Assembly: GCA_014191975.1 (NCBI GenBank)
Contig: BJHG01000012.1
Span: 1 to 40,463 of the forward strand
Direction of reading: 5' to 3'
Length of the DNA: 40,463 bases
Source: Methylococcaceae bacterium
Lineage (GTDB): Bacteria; Pseudomonadota; Gammaproteobacteria; Methylococcales; Methylomonadaceae
The notes below the pieces were generated by a model. It searched no databases, was not told where the DNA came from, and saw only the letters and a program-made list of their open reading frames with translations. Made by a program: the position numbers and the translations under genes. Shown here one piece after another: positions 17,672-25,315 of this stretch (its first letter is position 1; each line of letters begins with the position of its first letter).

Positions 17672-18657
17672 GCGCTAACTCGGCAACTGTCCAAGGTTTC
17701 GTGTATGTATTGTTTGGGTAAATCGCGCCCAATAAACACCAACACCGATTGCGGAATTTCATTTCCCCAAACTACGCCCATCGTTTCATCCAAAATCATA
17801 TGAACACCTTGATAAATCACTTTGCGGTCACAACCTGAAATGTGCAAAATTCCTTTGTAACGCAATAAATCATTACCGTAAATTTTAAGCATCACATCCA
17901 TAAACGCCATGATTTTTGCAGCATCAAACGCCACATTACTGCGATAAACAAACGAGGTAATTCCCGCGTCATGTTCGTGACTCACATCGTCGAGAAAATC
18001 AGGTTCAATCTCTAAAATCGCACTCAAATTAAAGCCGCGAATATCCAAAATTTCAGCAATATCTGTTTCACCAAAATGAACGTGTTTAATCGGCGCACGG
18101 GCATTAATGCCGCGTAATCGCGCTTCTATTTTTGCAATTTCTTCAGCAGTGATTAAATCCGTTTTTGACAATAATAAGCGGTCTGCAAAACCGACTTGTT
18201 CCTCGGCTTCATGACAATGTTCGAGTTGTGTTAAAGCGTGTTTTGCATCGACAACGGTGATAATTGCATCGAGTAAATAATTGTCTGCAATATCTTGTTC
18301 AACAAAAAACGTTTGAGCGACAGGCGCGGGGTCAGCAAGCCCTGTCGTTTCAATAATGACGCGGTCAAAATGCAAGTCACCCTTTTCACGTTTTTGAGCG
18401 AGTTCGCCTAAAATTCGTACCAAGTCGCCACGCACCGTGCAGCAAATACAGCCATTATTCATTTCAACAATTTGCTCTTCGCCTTGAATTAACAAATCAT
18501 TGTCAATCCCTGTTTCGCCAAATTCATTTTCAATAACCGCAATGCGTTGTCCGTGTTCTTCGGACAAAATACGGTTTAATAAAGTCGTTTTTCCCGCACC
18601 CAAAAAACCCGTCAAAATAGTGACTGGAATTCGTGAAAAATGGTTATTTTCCAACAT
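17665..18657 (-). CDS. COG0523 (CobW/CBWD, YjiA-like) GTPase, copy 2
   Basis: A 330-aa G3E GTPase close to the YjiA type. Visible are Walker A LTGFLGAGKTTLL near residues 15-27, a metal site GCICC, Walker B VIIETTGLADPAP, an SKTD base-recognition motif (LLLSKTDL), a His/Asp segment HEHDAG before the C-terminal CobW_C domain, and YKGILHISG. It probably moves zinc to client apoproteins at low supply. Its stop overlaps the fhcA start (ATGTTAA), so the two are translationally coupled, which makes the FhcA homologue a candidate client. DUF1826 lies 20 bases upstream. Confidence 0.93.
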   Translation of the reverse strand: MLENNHFSRIPVTILTGFLGAGKTTLLNRILSEEHGQRIAVIENEFGETGIDNDLLIQGEEQIVEMNNGCICCTVRGDLVRILGELAQKREKGDLHFDRVIIETTGLADPAPVAQTFFVEQDIADNYLLDAIITVVDAKHALTQLEHCHEAEEQVGFADRLLLSKTDLITAEEIAKIEARLRGINARAPIKHVHFGETDIAEILDIRGFNLSAILEIEPDFLDDVSHEHDAGITSFVYRSNVAFDAAKIMAFMDVMLKIYGNDLLRYKGILHISGCDRKVIYQGVHMILDETMGVVWGNEIPQSVLVFIGRDLPKQYIHETLDSCRVSAC

Positions 18658-18677
18658 AAAATCTCCTTTAAAAAAAA

Positions 18678-19355
18678 TTAAGCAAAATCCAGCGTGAGCA
18701 ATAATCGACGCGGTGATTTTTCTGATAATTTGGGCGAACGATGCACCGCGCCGTTTTGTTCATTGCCTTCCCATTTCGAACCCTTCAACAAGCCAATTCC
18801 GTAGGCGGGCATGATGCTAATGGCATCCATATCGCCTTTAATTAAACCCGAAACAACATCACTCAAACCGCCCGAACCGCTGCCTAATTTGGCGCGATTG
18901 ACAAACGCATCTTGTAAAAATTCCGTGCCAATTCCGCCATAAGTACACACCAATCGACACGGCACATGGTCAACATGAAATTTTGGACACATCGCTTTAT
19001 CAAGCATTCCAAAACGCAAACCGACATTTTCAAGTTCAAATAAATGGCTGAAAATATCAATCAAATGAACAATATCCGCGCAAAATTCGGCATAACCTTC
19101 AACCAAATGAAATCGTGACGGCAATAATGTTTGAGCGTTAAACGCTTTTACATTGATATTTTCAATCGCGTTCACCGTGCGAGGCTCGGATAATAAATGC
19201 GTAACGAACGTTTCAAGTTCATCAGAAACAGCGCGTTTCACCACGCAAATGTTCACGTCAGGTTTATAAATTTCAGTTAAATCTAATAAATTGTCAGAAA
19301 AATAAGTGTGTGAATGAGTGGATTCAAATTTAACAATTAGCGGTAATGCGCTCAT
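18678..19355 (-). CDS. DUF1826 protein
   Basis: A 225-aa DUF1826 protein. Family hallmarks are the C-terminal blocks MCPKFHVDHVPCRLVCTYGG (about residues 122-141), GTEFL, and LLKGSKWEGNEQNGAVHRSP near 189-208. The function is unknown. The family is repeatedly found beside COG0523 genes in predicted Zur regulons, and the conserved Cys/His cluster FHVDHVPC suggests metal binding. Here it sits between the ZIP transporter (14-base gap) and COG0523 copy 2 (20-base gap). It is intact, unlike its two damaged operon neighbours. Confidence 0.88.
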   Translation of the reverse strand: MSALPLIVKFESTHSHTYFSDNLLDLTEIYKPDVNICVVKRAVSDELETFVTHLLSEPRTVNAIENINVKAFNAQTLLPSRFHLVEGYAEFCADIVHLIDIFSHLFELENVGLRFGMLDKAMCPKFHVDHVPCRLVCTYGGIGTEFLQDAFVNRAKLGSGSGGLSDVVSGLIKGDMDAISIMPAYGIGLLKGSKWEGNEQNGAVHRSPKLSEKSPRRLLLTLDFA

Positions 19356-19369
19356 AAATTTTTAAGTGC

Positions 19370-19936
19370 CTAAGGAAGGAGAAATTGTTCAAAAATAATA
19401 ATGGATTGCATAAACGCAATGCCCGAAGCGAGAATGGCGGTTTGTCCAAATAAATTGTGAAGGGTGGAATGTTCATGTAACGCGGGAATCATGTCTGTCG
19501 CGGCAATGTAAATAAAGCCACCCGCTGCAATCGGTAATAAAAATACCAGTGACGATTCCGCGATTTGACTGAGAAATAGCGTAAATATCGCGCCAACCAC
19601 CACTGTTAATGAACAGTAAAAATTATATAAAACCGCTTTTTTCGGCGAAAAACCGCCATAAATTAACGCGCCTACGTCGCCAATTTCTTGCGGAATTTCA
19701 TGCGCGATAATCGCAAAAGCCGTTGTGACACCCAGAATCGGGTCGGTTAAAAAACTGCCCGCAATCAAAACGCCATCAACAAAATTATGAATGGCATCGC
19801 CCACTAAATTCATTTTTGCCATCGGCTGAATGGCGTTAGCTTCGGAATCGGTAAAATCCACGCGGTGATCGTGTCGCCAGCGCACAATTTTTTCTAACAC
19901 AAAAAAATGAAAACGCCGATTAACGTTGTTAAACAA
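19370..19936 (-). pseudogene. ZIP-family zinc transporter, C-terminal part after a frameshift
   Basis: This frame carries the second half of a ZIP permease. The metal-translocation helices are present: GDAIHNFVDGVLIAGS (the HNxxDG motif) and IAHEIPQEIGD (the HExPxE motif), followed by three more membrane helices. Homology begins at FFVLEKIVRW, about ten codons after this frame's first possible start; the codons before that are out-of-frame translation of the upstream part. Only a one-base change in the T7 run (19901-19907 on the plus strand) separates the two parts. Confidence 0.88.
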
Positions 19937-20154
19937 ACGGTTGAAACGGAACCTTGTCGCGCCACCGCATCGGGAATCAAATGAATAAACGCATCGCCTA
20001 AAAGTACGCCGACGGCTAATGCGACTAAATATGGCACAATTTGTTGCAGTTTTTCGGGCTTAATCCACAACACAAACAAGCCACTTAACGAACTAAAACT
20101 CACTAAAAGACTCGCGCCAATAACCGCCGCTGGAATATCGGAAGGTAAATTCAT
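19894..20154 (-). pseudogene. ZIP-family zinc transporter, N-terminal part before the frameshift
   Basis: The first 84 or so residues of a ZIP-family metal permease: helix 1 (about 8-30), a short cytoplasmic loop, helix 2 with the conserved GVLLGDAFIHLIPDA, and helix 3 (TTLIGVFIF). It then stops with LC and TAG, whereas relatives continue with FVLEK. Adding one T to the seven-T run would join it in frame to the next segment and give a normal ZIP of about 260 aa. Its ATG overlaps the stop of the 54-aa small gene (ATGA), so initiation is probably coupled. Importing zinc fits the Zur operon. Confidence 0.85.
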
Positions 20155-20315
20155 TTTGAAAATTCAAAGGTTACGTTATGAACAAGAGCTTTTTTGTTTG
20201 TCGAACCATAAACAAAATTCGCAATTGAATCGGGTAACCAATTCAAAAAAACGTAACTCAGCATGACGCTAAACACGACCAAAAATACACGGTTTAATAA
20301 TTTTGCTGAAGTCAT
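20151..20315 (-). CDS. Small single-span membrane protein in the zinc operon (54 aa)
   Basis: An unrecognised 54-aa protein. The ATG (20315-20313) overlaps the TGA of COG0523 copy 3 and its own TGA (20153-20151) overlaps the ATG of the ZIP gene, both as ATGA. That double coupling argues that it is really translated. The peptide begins MTSAKLLNRVFLVVFSVML; residues about 9-27 form one hydrophobic helix, with a polar C-terminal tail (about 28-54) that contains a single His and no Cys. The topology suggests a tail facing one side of the inner membrane. A role as a partner of the ZIP transporter is inferred from position only. Confidence 0.65.
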   Translation of the reverse strand: MTSAKLLNRVFLVVFSVMLSYVFLNWLPDSIANFVYGSTNKKALVHNVTFEFSK

Positions 20316-21472
20316 GCGATGTCACCGTTTTCAATTTCGTCCAAAAACCAAACAGGAAATTCATCTTTATAATCGCGCCACACATTTTCGCCTACGGCTA
20401 ATTCCTGATCGGTTAATAAACACGCATTTAATTCGGCAATCGCTTTCTGTTCATCCATATTTTGCCCGATGAAAACCAGTTCTTGCTTGCATTCGTCAAA
20501 CGATTTTTGCCACTGTCCCGCGCAACCGTGCTGCATTGTTCCGCCTGCTTGTGACCAGGAACCCGCCCATTCTGGACGCGACGCTAACCAAAAAAAGCCT
20601 TTTGAACGTAATAATGTGCCGTTATTCCATTCGTCACGATGCAAATAATCATAAAAACGTTCGGTGTGAAAAGGACGTTTTGCCTGAAATACGAAACTCG
20701 TAATGCCGTATTCTTCGGTTTCAGGTTTGTGCGTGCCGCGTAATTCTTGCAACCAGCCAGCGGCTTGTTCGGCTTTTTCAAAATCAAATTTTTGCGTATT
20801 TAAGATTTTTTCTAATGGCACAACGCCCATCATCATGGGGATAATTTCGGCATCACGATTTAAATTTTGTAAAATCGCGGTGAGATTTTCCAATTCGTCG
20901 CGGCTGATTAAATCAACTTTTGAAATTAAAATAACGTTGCTGAATTCAATTTGTTCAACTAATAAATCTGAAATGTTGCGCTCGTCTTCGTCGCTAATTT
21001 CGGCATGAATGTCTTTGAGCGATTGCGATTCTAAATAATCACGCATGAAATTCACGGCATCAACCACCGTTACCAACGTATCTAAACGCGCTAAATCCGA
21101 CAAACTCACGCCATTTTCATCTCGAAACGTGAACGTTTCTGCAACAGGTAACGGCTCGGCAATGCCCGTCGATTCGATTAACAAATAATCAAAACGTTGT
21201 TCTTGGGCGAGCTGGGTAATTTCAATCAATAAATCTTCGCGCAACGTGCAACAAATAAAGCCGTTGCTCATTTCGACTAATTTTTCTTCGGCGTAATTTA
21301 ATGACATTTCGTTTTTAACGAGCGCGGCATCAATGTTGATTTCGCTCATGTCGTTGACGATAACCGCGATTTTTAAACCATCACGATTGGCTAAAATTGA
21401 ATTTAATAAAGTCGTTTTGCCAGCGCCTAAAAAGCCAGAAAGAACAATGACGGGGAGTTTTTTTGTGGTCAT
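20312..21472 (-). CDS. COG0523 GTPase, ZigA-like, copy 3 (first gene of the Zur operon)
   Basis: A 386-aa G3E GTPase of the longer ZigA/YciC-like type. Motifs are LSGFLGAGKTTLL near residues 11-23, VNDMSEINIDAALV, the metal site GFICC (in place of GCICC), LIESTGIAEPLPVAETF, and ISKVDL. The extended C-terminal domain has SKGFFWLASRPEWAGSWSQAG and a late EFPVWFLDE. Proteins of this type are induced by zinc limitation and thought to supply zinc to essential enzymes. A Zur operator lies 31 bases before the start codon. The TGA overlaps the ATG of the following small gene. Confidence 0.94.
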   Translation of the reverse strand: MTTKKLPVIVLSGFLGAGKTTLLNSILANRDGLKIAVIVNDMSEINIDAALVKNEMSLNYAEEKLVEMSNGFICCTLREDLLIEITQLAQEQRFDYLLIESTGIAEPLPVAETFTFRDENGVSLSDLARLDTLVTVVDAVNFMRDYLESQSLKDIHAEISDEDERNISDLLVEQIEFSNVILISKVDLISRDELENLTAILQNLNRDAEIIPMMMGVVPLEKILNTQKFDFEKAEQAAGWLQELRGTHKPETEEYGITSFVFQAKRPFHTERFYDYLHRDEWNNGTLLRSKGFFWLASRPEWAGSWSQAGGTMQHGCAGQWQKSFDECKQELVFIGQNMDEQKAIAELNACLLTDQELAVGENVWRDYKDEFPVWFLDEIENGDIA

Positions 21473-21502
21473 GATTTTTAGGGAAAGTGAATTTTATTGA
21501 TA

Positions 21503-21517
21503 TGTTATATTATAACA
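21503..21517. promoter_or_regulatory. Zur operator of the zinc operon
   Basis: TGTTATATTATAACA is a perfect 7-1-7 palindrome, matching the core of the gammaproteobacterial Zur box (TGTTATAnTATAACA). It lies 31 bases before the first gene and 42 bases after the end of zur. Binding of zinc-loaded Zur would block the operon promoter. Confidence 0.85.
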
Positions 21518-21558
21518 CTTATGACGTGTGCGCAATTTATGCCGTGCATTTTTACAAT

Positions 21559-22059
21559 TTAATTAAGTGGAGGCGTGTTATTAGATTGCGTGCAAGTTGC
21601 ACAAATGCCGTGAATTTCAATCGCTTGATGATGCGCGGTAAATCCTGCCAGCGCGAATTCTTGCCTGAGAGCTTGCATCACAGAATCGGCATGACGTTCT
21701 TCGACGTTTTCACATTGCTTGCAAATTAACAGCAATTGTTCGTGAATCGAGCGTAAATCGGTGCATCCGACAAACGCATTCAAACTTTCGACGCGGTGAA
21801 TAAAGCCTTGTTCGCGCAAAAAATCTAACGCGCGGTAAATTGTGGCGGGTTTAGCCGAGCTTTGTAATGGCTTGATGCGTTCGAGTAAATCGTATGCTTT
21901 CACCGCGTGATGGTCTGCCCAAATAAGTTCTAAAACTTGTTGGCGAATCGCGGTGAGTTGCACACCACGTTCGATGCATAATTGCGCCGCCAGCGTTAGC
22001 GCGGTATTGATGCAAAGGGAATGATTGTGTGGCGCGGGGTGTTCAGTAGAATTTGTCAT
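21559..22059 (-). CDS. zur: Zinc uptake regulator Zur (Fur family)
   Basis: A Fur-superfamily repressor, 166 aa from ATG at 22059 (MTNSTEHPAPHNH); an upstream start would add 15 residues and overlap the operator region. The winged helix has ATIYRALDFLREQGFIHRVES as recognition helix and wing. The C-terminal domain has CKQC and CATC, the pair of CxxC motifs of the structural zinc site, and a histidine-rich sensor segment (FTAHHQAIEIHG). The His-containing N-terminus is typical of Zur rather than Fur. The gene lies directly ahead of the zinc operon and has its own operator-like site, so it is probably autoregulated. Confidence 0.92.
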   Translation of the reverse strand: MTNSTEHPAPHNHSLCINTALTLAAQLCIERGVQLTAIRQQVLELIWADHHAVKAYDLLERIKPLQSSAKPATIYRALDFLREQGFIHRVESLNAFVGCTDLRSIHEQLLLICKQCENVEERHADSVMQALRQEFALAGFTAHHQAIEIHGICATCTQSNNTPPLN

Positions 22060-22083
22060 AAAAAATAAAAAGTGAGTATGGTT

Positions 22084-22098
22084 CGTTACAATATAACA
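22084..22098. promoter_or_regulatory. Probable second Zur operator, in front of zur
   Basis: Read on the minus strand, TGTTATATTGTAACG matches the Zur core with two mismatches in the right half; the left half TGTTATA is exact. It sits 25 bases before the zur start codon and could give autoregulation. Confidence 0.6.
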
Positions 22099-22243
22099 TC
22101 TCAATTCAAATCAGGTGCGATTGAAATTTATTTCTTAGGAGCATTTAATCTTCTAATGACTGTCTATTAAACCCAGCTAAACCCATATTTATATTTTCAG
22201 CTATAATTCATACATCTTTTATAAAATAGAATCGGTCAAAATT

Positions 22244-23161
22244 GTGTCAACAATCAATCAAAAAGTAACTACTTTTCAAGGGCTAATTTTAGCTCTGCAA
22301 ACTTATTGGGCGGAACAAGGTTGCGTTCTTCTTCAACCGTTGGATTTAGAAGTGGGAGCGGGAACATTTCATCCCGCAACTTTTTTACGCGCCATTGGGC
22401 CAGAGCCTTGGCGAGCCGCTTACGTTCAACCTTCACGCCGTCCAACAGATGGGCGTTTTGGTGATAATCCAAACCGTTTGCAGCATTATTATCAATTTCA
22501 AGTAATGCTAAAACCCTCACCCGCAGACATTCAAGAATTGTATTTGGGTTCGCTCAAAATGTTGGGTTTTGATTTGCTCGAACACGATATTCGTTTTGTG
22601 GAAGACAATTGGGAATCGCCGACGTTGGGCGCGTGGGGTTTGGGTTGGGAAGTGTGGTTGAACGGCATGGAAGTCACGCAATTCACCTATTTCCAACAAG
22701 TCGGCGGACTGGAATGTCGCCCCGTCACAGGCGAAATTACTTACGGTTTAGAACGTTTGGCGATGTATTTGCAAGGCGTGAACAGCGTTTACGATTTGGT
22801 TTGGACAGAAACACCGAATGGCGTGGTGACTTACGGCGACGTATTTCATCAAAACGAAGTTGAAATGTCAGCATTCAATTTTGACCACGCAAATGTAGAA
22901 TTTTTATTTAAGTGTTTCGACACTTACGAAGAAGAAAGTAAAAAATTGATTTTAGAAGATTTGTCTTTGCCCGCTTACGAAATGGTGTTGAAAGCCTCGC
23001 ACACGTTTAATTTACTCGATGCACGCCACGCGATTGCTGTCACCGAACGGCAACGTTATATTTTGCGCGTTCGCACATTGTCGAGAGCCGTCGCCGAAGC
23101 CTATTACGCCAAGCGCGAAGCCTTAGGATTTCCACTGTTAAACGCGCAAGGAGCAAACTAA
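22244..23161 (+). CDS. glyQ: Glycyl-tRNA synthetase alpha subunit
   Basis: The 305-aa catalytic subunit of the bacterial alpha2beta2 glycyl-tRNA synthetase. The class II core is clear: [27 protein letters not shown] (motif 2 region, about residues 40-66), [12 protein letters not shown], and [12 protein letters not shown] (motif 3 region). The start is GTG at 22244 ([12 protein letters not shown]), which gives the family's usual N-terminus. It is followed at once by glyS. The gap to zur holds divergent promoters and the second Zur site; Zur control of glyQ is not expected. Confidence 0.97.
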   Translation: MSTINQKVTTFQGLILALQTYWAEQGCVLLQPLDLEVGAGTFHPATFLRAIGPEPWRAAYVQPSRRPTDGRFGDNPNRLQHYYQFQVMLKPSPADIQELYLGSLKMLGFDLLEHDIRFVEDNWESPTLGAWGLGWEVWLNGMEVTQFTYFQQVGGLECRPVTGEITYGLERLAMYLQGVNSVYDLVWTETPNGVVTYGDVFHQNEVEMSAFNFDHANVEFLFKCFDTYEEESKKLILEDLSLPAYEMVLKASHTFNLLDARHAIAVTERQRYILRVRTLSRAVAEAYYAKREALGFPLLNAQGAN

Positions 23162-25225
23162 ATGACAGCCCAACATTTATTATTTGAATTAGGTTGCGAA
23201 GAATTGCCACCGAAAACGTTAATGAAATTAAGCAACGCTTTAACCGCTGGAATCATGCAAGGTTTAAACGAAGCCGAATTAAATTTTTCAAAGGTGAAAA
23301 GTTTTGCCGCGCCACGTCGTTTGGCAATTTTCATTGAACATTTACAAGGCGCACAAGCTGATAAAACGGTGCAAAAACGCGGCGTATCCGTTCAAGCGGC
23401 TTTTCAAGCGGACAGCACACCAAGCAAAGCCGCGTTGGCTTTCGCGCAAAGTTGCGACGTTGAATTCGACCAACTCGAACGTTTAAAAACCGACAAAGGC
23501 GAATGGCTGGCTTGCACTCAAACGATTGCGGGGCAAAGCACGCAACAACTAATTCCTGACATTATTCGCAAAAGCTTGGCGAATTTGCCGATTGCAAAAC
23601 GAATGCGTTGGGGAAATTCTGCGGTCGAATTTGTCCGACCTGTGCATTGGGCGGTGTTGCTTTATGGCGAAGAAATTATCGAAACTGAGATTTTGGGTTT
23701 ACAAACAGGCAATCAAACACGAGGTCATCGTTTCCACGCGCCACAAAATTTGACGATTTCAAAACCTGAAAATTACGCCGACATTCTGCTTTCACAAGGC
23801 AAAGTGATTGCAGATTTTGAACAACGTAAAAATCAAATCCGCGTCGATGCAGAAAAAGCGGCTTTTTCAGTGAACGGAATCGCGCATATTGACGACGATT
23901 TGCTCGAAGAAATTGCCGCATTAAATGAATTTCCCGTACCGATTACAGGGCATTTTGATGAACGCTTTTTAGCGCTGCCTGCCGAAGTTTTAATTACCAC
24001 GATGCAGGAAAATCAAAAATACTTTCCCGTTAAAAATGCCGATGGTTCGTTGCGTCCTTATTTCATAACGTTTAGTAATATCGAAAGCACAAATCCTGAA
24101 TCCATTAAAAATGGCAATGAACGTGTCGTTACGCCACGTTTAGCAGATGCAGAATTTTTCTGGAAACAAGACCGCCGTTATTCTCTCGCGGATTTCGCGC
24201 CACGTTTAGAAACCATCGTTTTTCAAGCAAAACTGGGAACAGTCGCGCAGAAAGTTCAACGACTTGTAAAATTGGCTGAATACATTGCGCCAAAAATTAA
24301 TGCAGATGTTGAACTGGCAAAACGTGCCGCCTTTTTAGCAAAAAACGATTTGATGACTGAAATGGTCGGCGAATTCGGTAATTTACAAGGCATTATGGGG
24401 CGTTATTACGCGCTGGCAGATGGTGAAAATTCGGCTGTTGCGTTGGCGATTGAAGAGCATTATTTGCCAAAAAAAGCGGGTGGCATGACTCCAGCCAGCG
24501 ACATTAGTTGCGCTGTGGCGTTGGCTGAAAAAATTGATACATTGGCGGGAATTTTTAGCGCTGGGTTGTGTCCGACTGGCGACAAAGATCCGTATGCGTT
24601 ACGTCGTGCGGCGTTGGGCGTGTTGCGAATTCTGATTGAACACGATTTAAAACTCGATATTCATGCGCTGACCGAATTTGCATTGTCGTTATTTGCTCAC
24701 GAATTCGACAAAACTAAAACTCAAATGCTCGTGACGGATTTCATTTTTGAGCGTTTAAAAAGTTATTGTTTAGACAAAGGTTTTACGGCAGATGAATTTG
24801 AAGCCGTTTTAGCGGTAAATCCTGCTGAACCGCTGGATTTTATGCAACGTTTGCAAGCCGTGAAAGCGTTCCGTCAATTGCCCGAAGCCGAAAGTTTAGC
24901 GGCGGCGAATAAACGTATTTTGAACATTTTGAAAAAATCTGATTCGCCTGCCGAAACGATTGGGAAATTGGTTGAACCCGTTGAAATTACGCTACACGAA
25001 TTGGCAAAAAAATCGGCGGCGGACATTCAACCGTTACTTGAAAAACGCGATTATCAAGCGACATTAAATCGTTTGGCAGAATTGAAACAGCCTGTTGATG
25101 CATTTTTTGATGGCGTGATGGTGAATTGCGATGATTTAGAATTACGTGCCAATCGGCTCGCATTGTTGAATTTGCTGTCGGAACAATTTTTGACTTGCGC
25201 CGATATTTCGAGGTTACAAGCATGA
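23162..25225 (+). CDS. glyS: Glycyl-tRNA synthetase beta subunit
   Basis: The 687-aa tRNA-recognition subunit. The N-terminal LLFELGCEELPPK, the RRLAIFIE block, MRWGNSAVEFVRPVHW near residues 146-161, the HD-like/HExxH-type central region with TEMVGEFGNLQGIMGRYYA, and a C-terminal anticodon-binding DALR-like region (FFDGVMVNCDDLELRANRLALL) are all family-standard. Its ATG directly abuts the glyQ stop. Its TGA overlaps the ATG of a short leader reading frame that lies before the TonB receptor gene. Confidence 0.97.
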   Translation: MTAQHLLFELGCEELPPKTLMKLSNALTAGIMQGLNEAELNFSKVKSFAAPRRLAIFIEHLQGAQADKTVQKRGVSVQAAFQADSTPSKAALAFAQSCDVEFDQLERLKTDKGEWLACTQTIAGQSTQQLIPDIIRKSLANLPIAKRMRWGNSAVEFVRPVHWAVLLYGEEIIETEILGLQTGNQTRGHRFHAPQNLTISKPENYADILLSQGKVIADFEQRKNQIRVDAEKAAFSVNGIAHIDDDLLEEIAALNEFPVPITGHFDERFLALPAEVLITTMQENQKYFPVKNADGSLRPYFITFSNIESTNPESIKNGNERVVTPRLADAEFFWKQDRRYSLADFAPRLETIVFQAKLGTVAQKVQRLVKLAEYIAPKINADVELAKRAAFLAKNDLMTEMVGEFGNLQGIMGRYYALADGENSAVALAIEEHYLPKKAGGMTPASDISCAVALAEKIDTLAGIFSAGLCPTGDKDPYALRRAALGVLRILIEHDLKLDIHALTEFALSLFAHEFDKTKTQMLVTDFIFERLKSYCLDKGFTADEFEAVLAVNPAEPLDFMQRLQAVKAFRQLPEAESLAAANKRILNILKKSDSPAETIGKLVEPVEITLHELAKKSAADIQPLLEKRDYQATLNRLAELKQPVDAFFDGVMVNCDDLELRANRLALLNLLSEQFLTCADISRLQA

Positions 25226-25302
25226 AAATTTTCACAAAAACAGTTGCACAATTAAAAATTAATTTTAAAATTTTTAGCAAGCAAGCAAGCATCAGATTTT
25301 AA
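25222..25302 (+). CDS. Possible 26-aa leader peptide
   Basis: ATGA overlaps the glyS stop and opens a 26-codon frame (MKIFTKTVAQLKINFKIF...) that ends 13 bases before the TonB receptor start. It contains the AGCA repeat. The peptide is basic and not recognisable. It may be chance sequence, but the coupling and the position make a translated leader possible. Confidence 0.22.
   Translation: MKIFTKTVAQLKINFKIFSKQASIRF
25276..25291 (+). repeat. Tetranucleotide repeat (AGCA)4
   Basis: Four perfect tandem AGCA units lie 24 bases before the TonB receptor start codon and inside the leader frame. Short tetranucleotide tracts in this position are used for phase variation in some bacteria, but four units is few. 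Confidence 0.7.
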
Positions 25303-25315
25303 AATTGGAAGTGTG

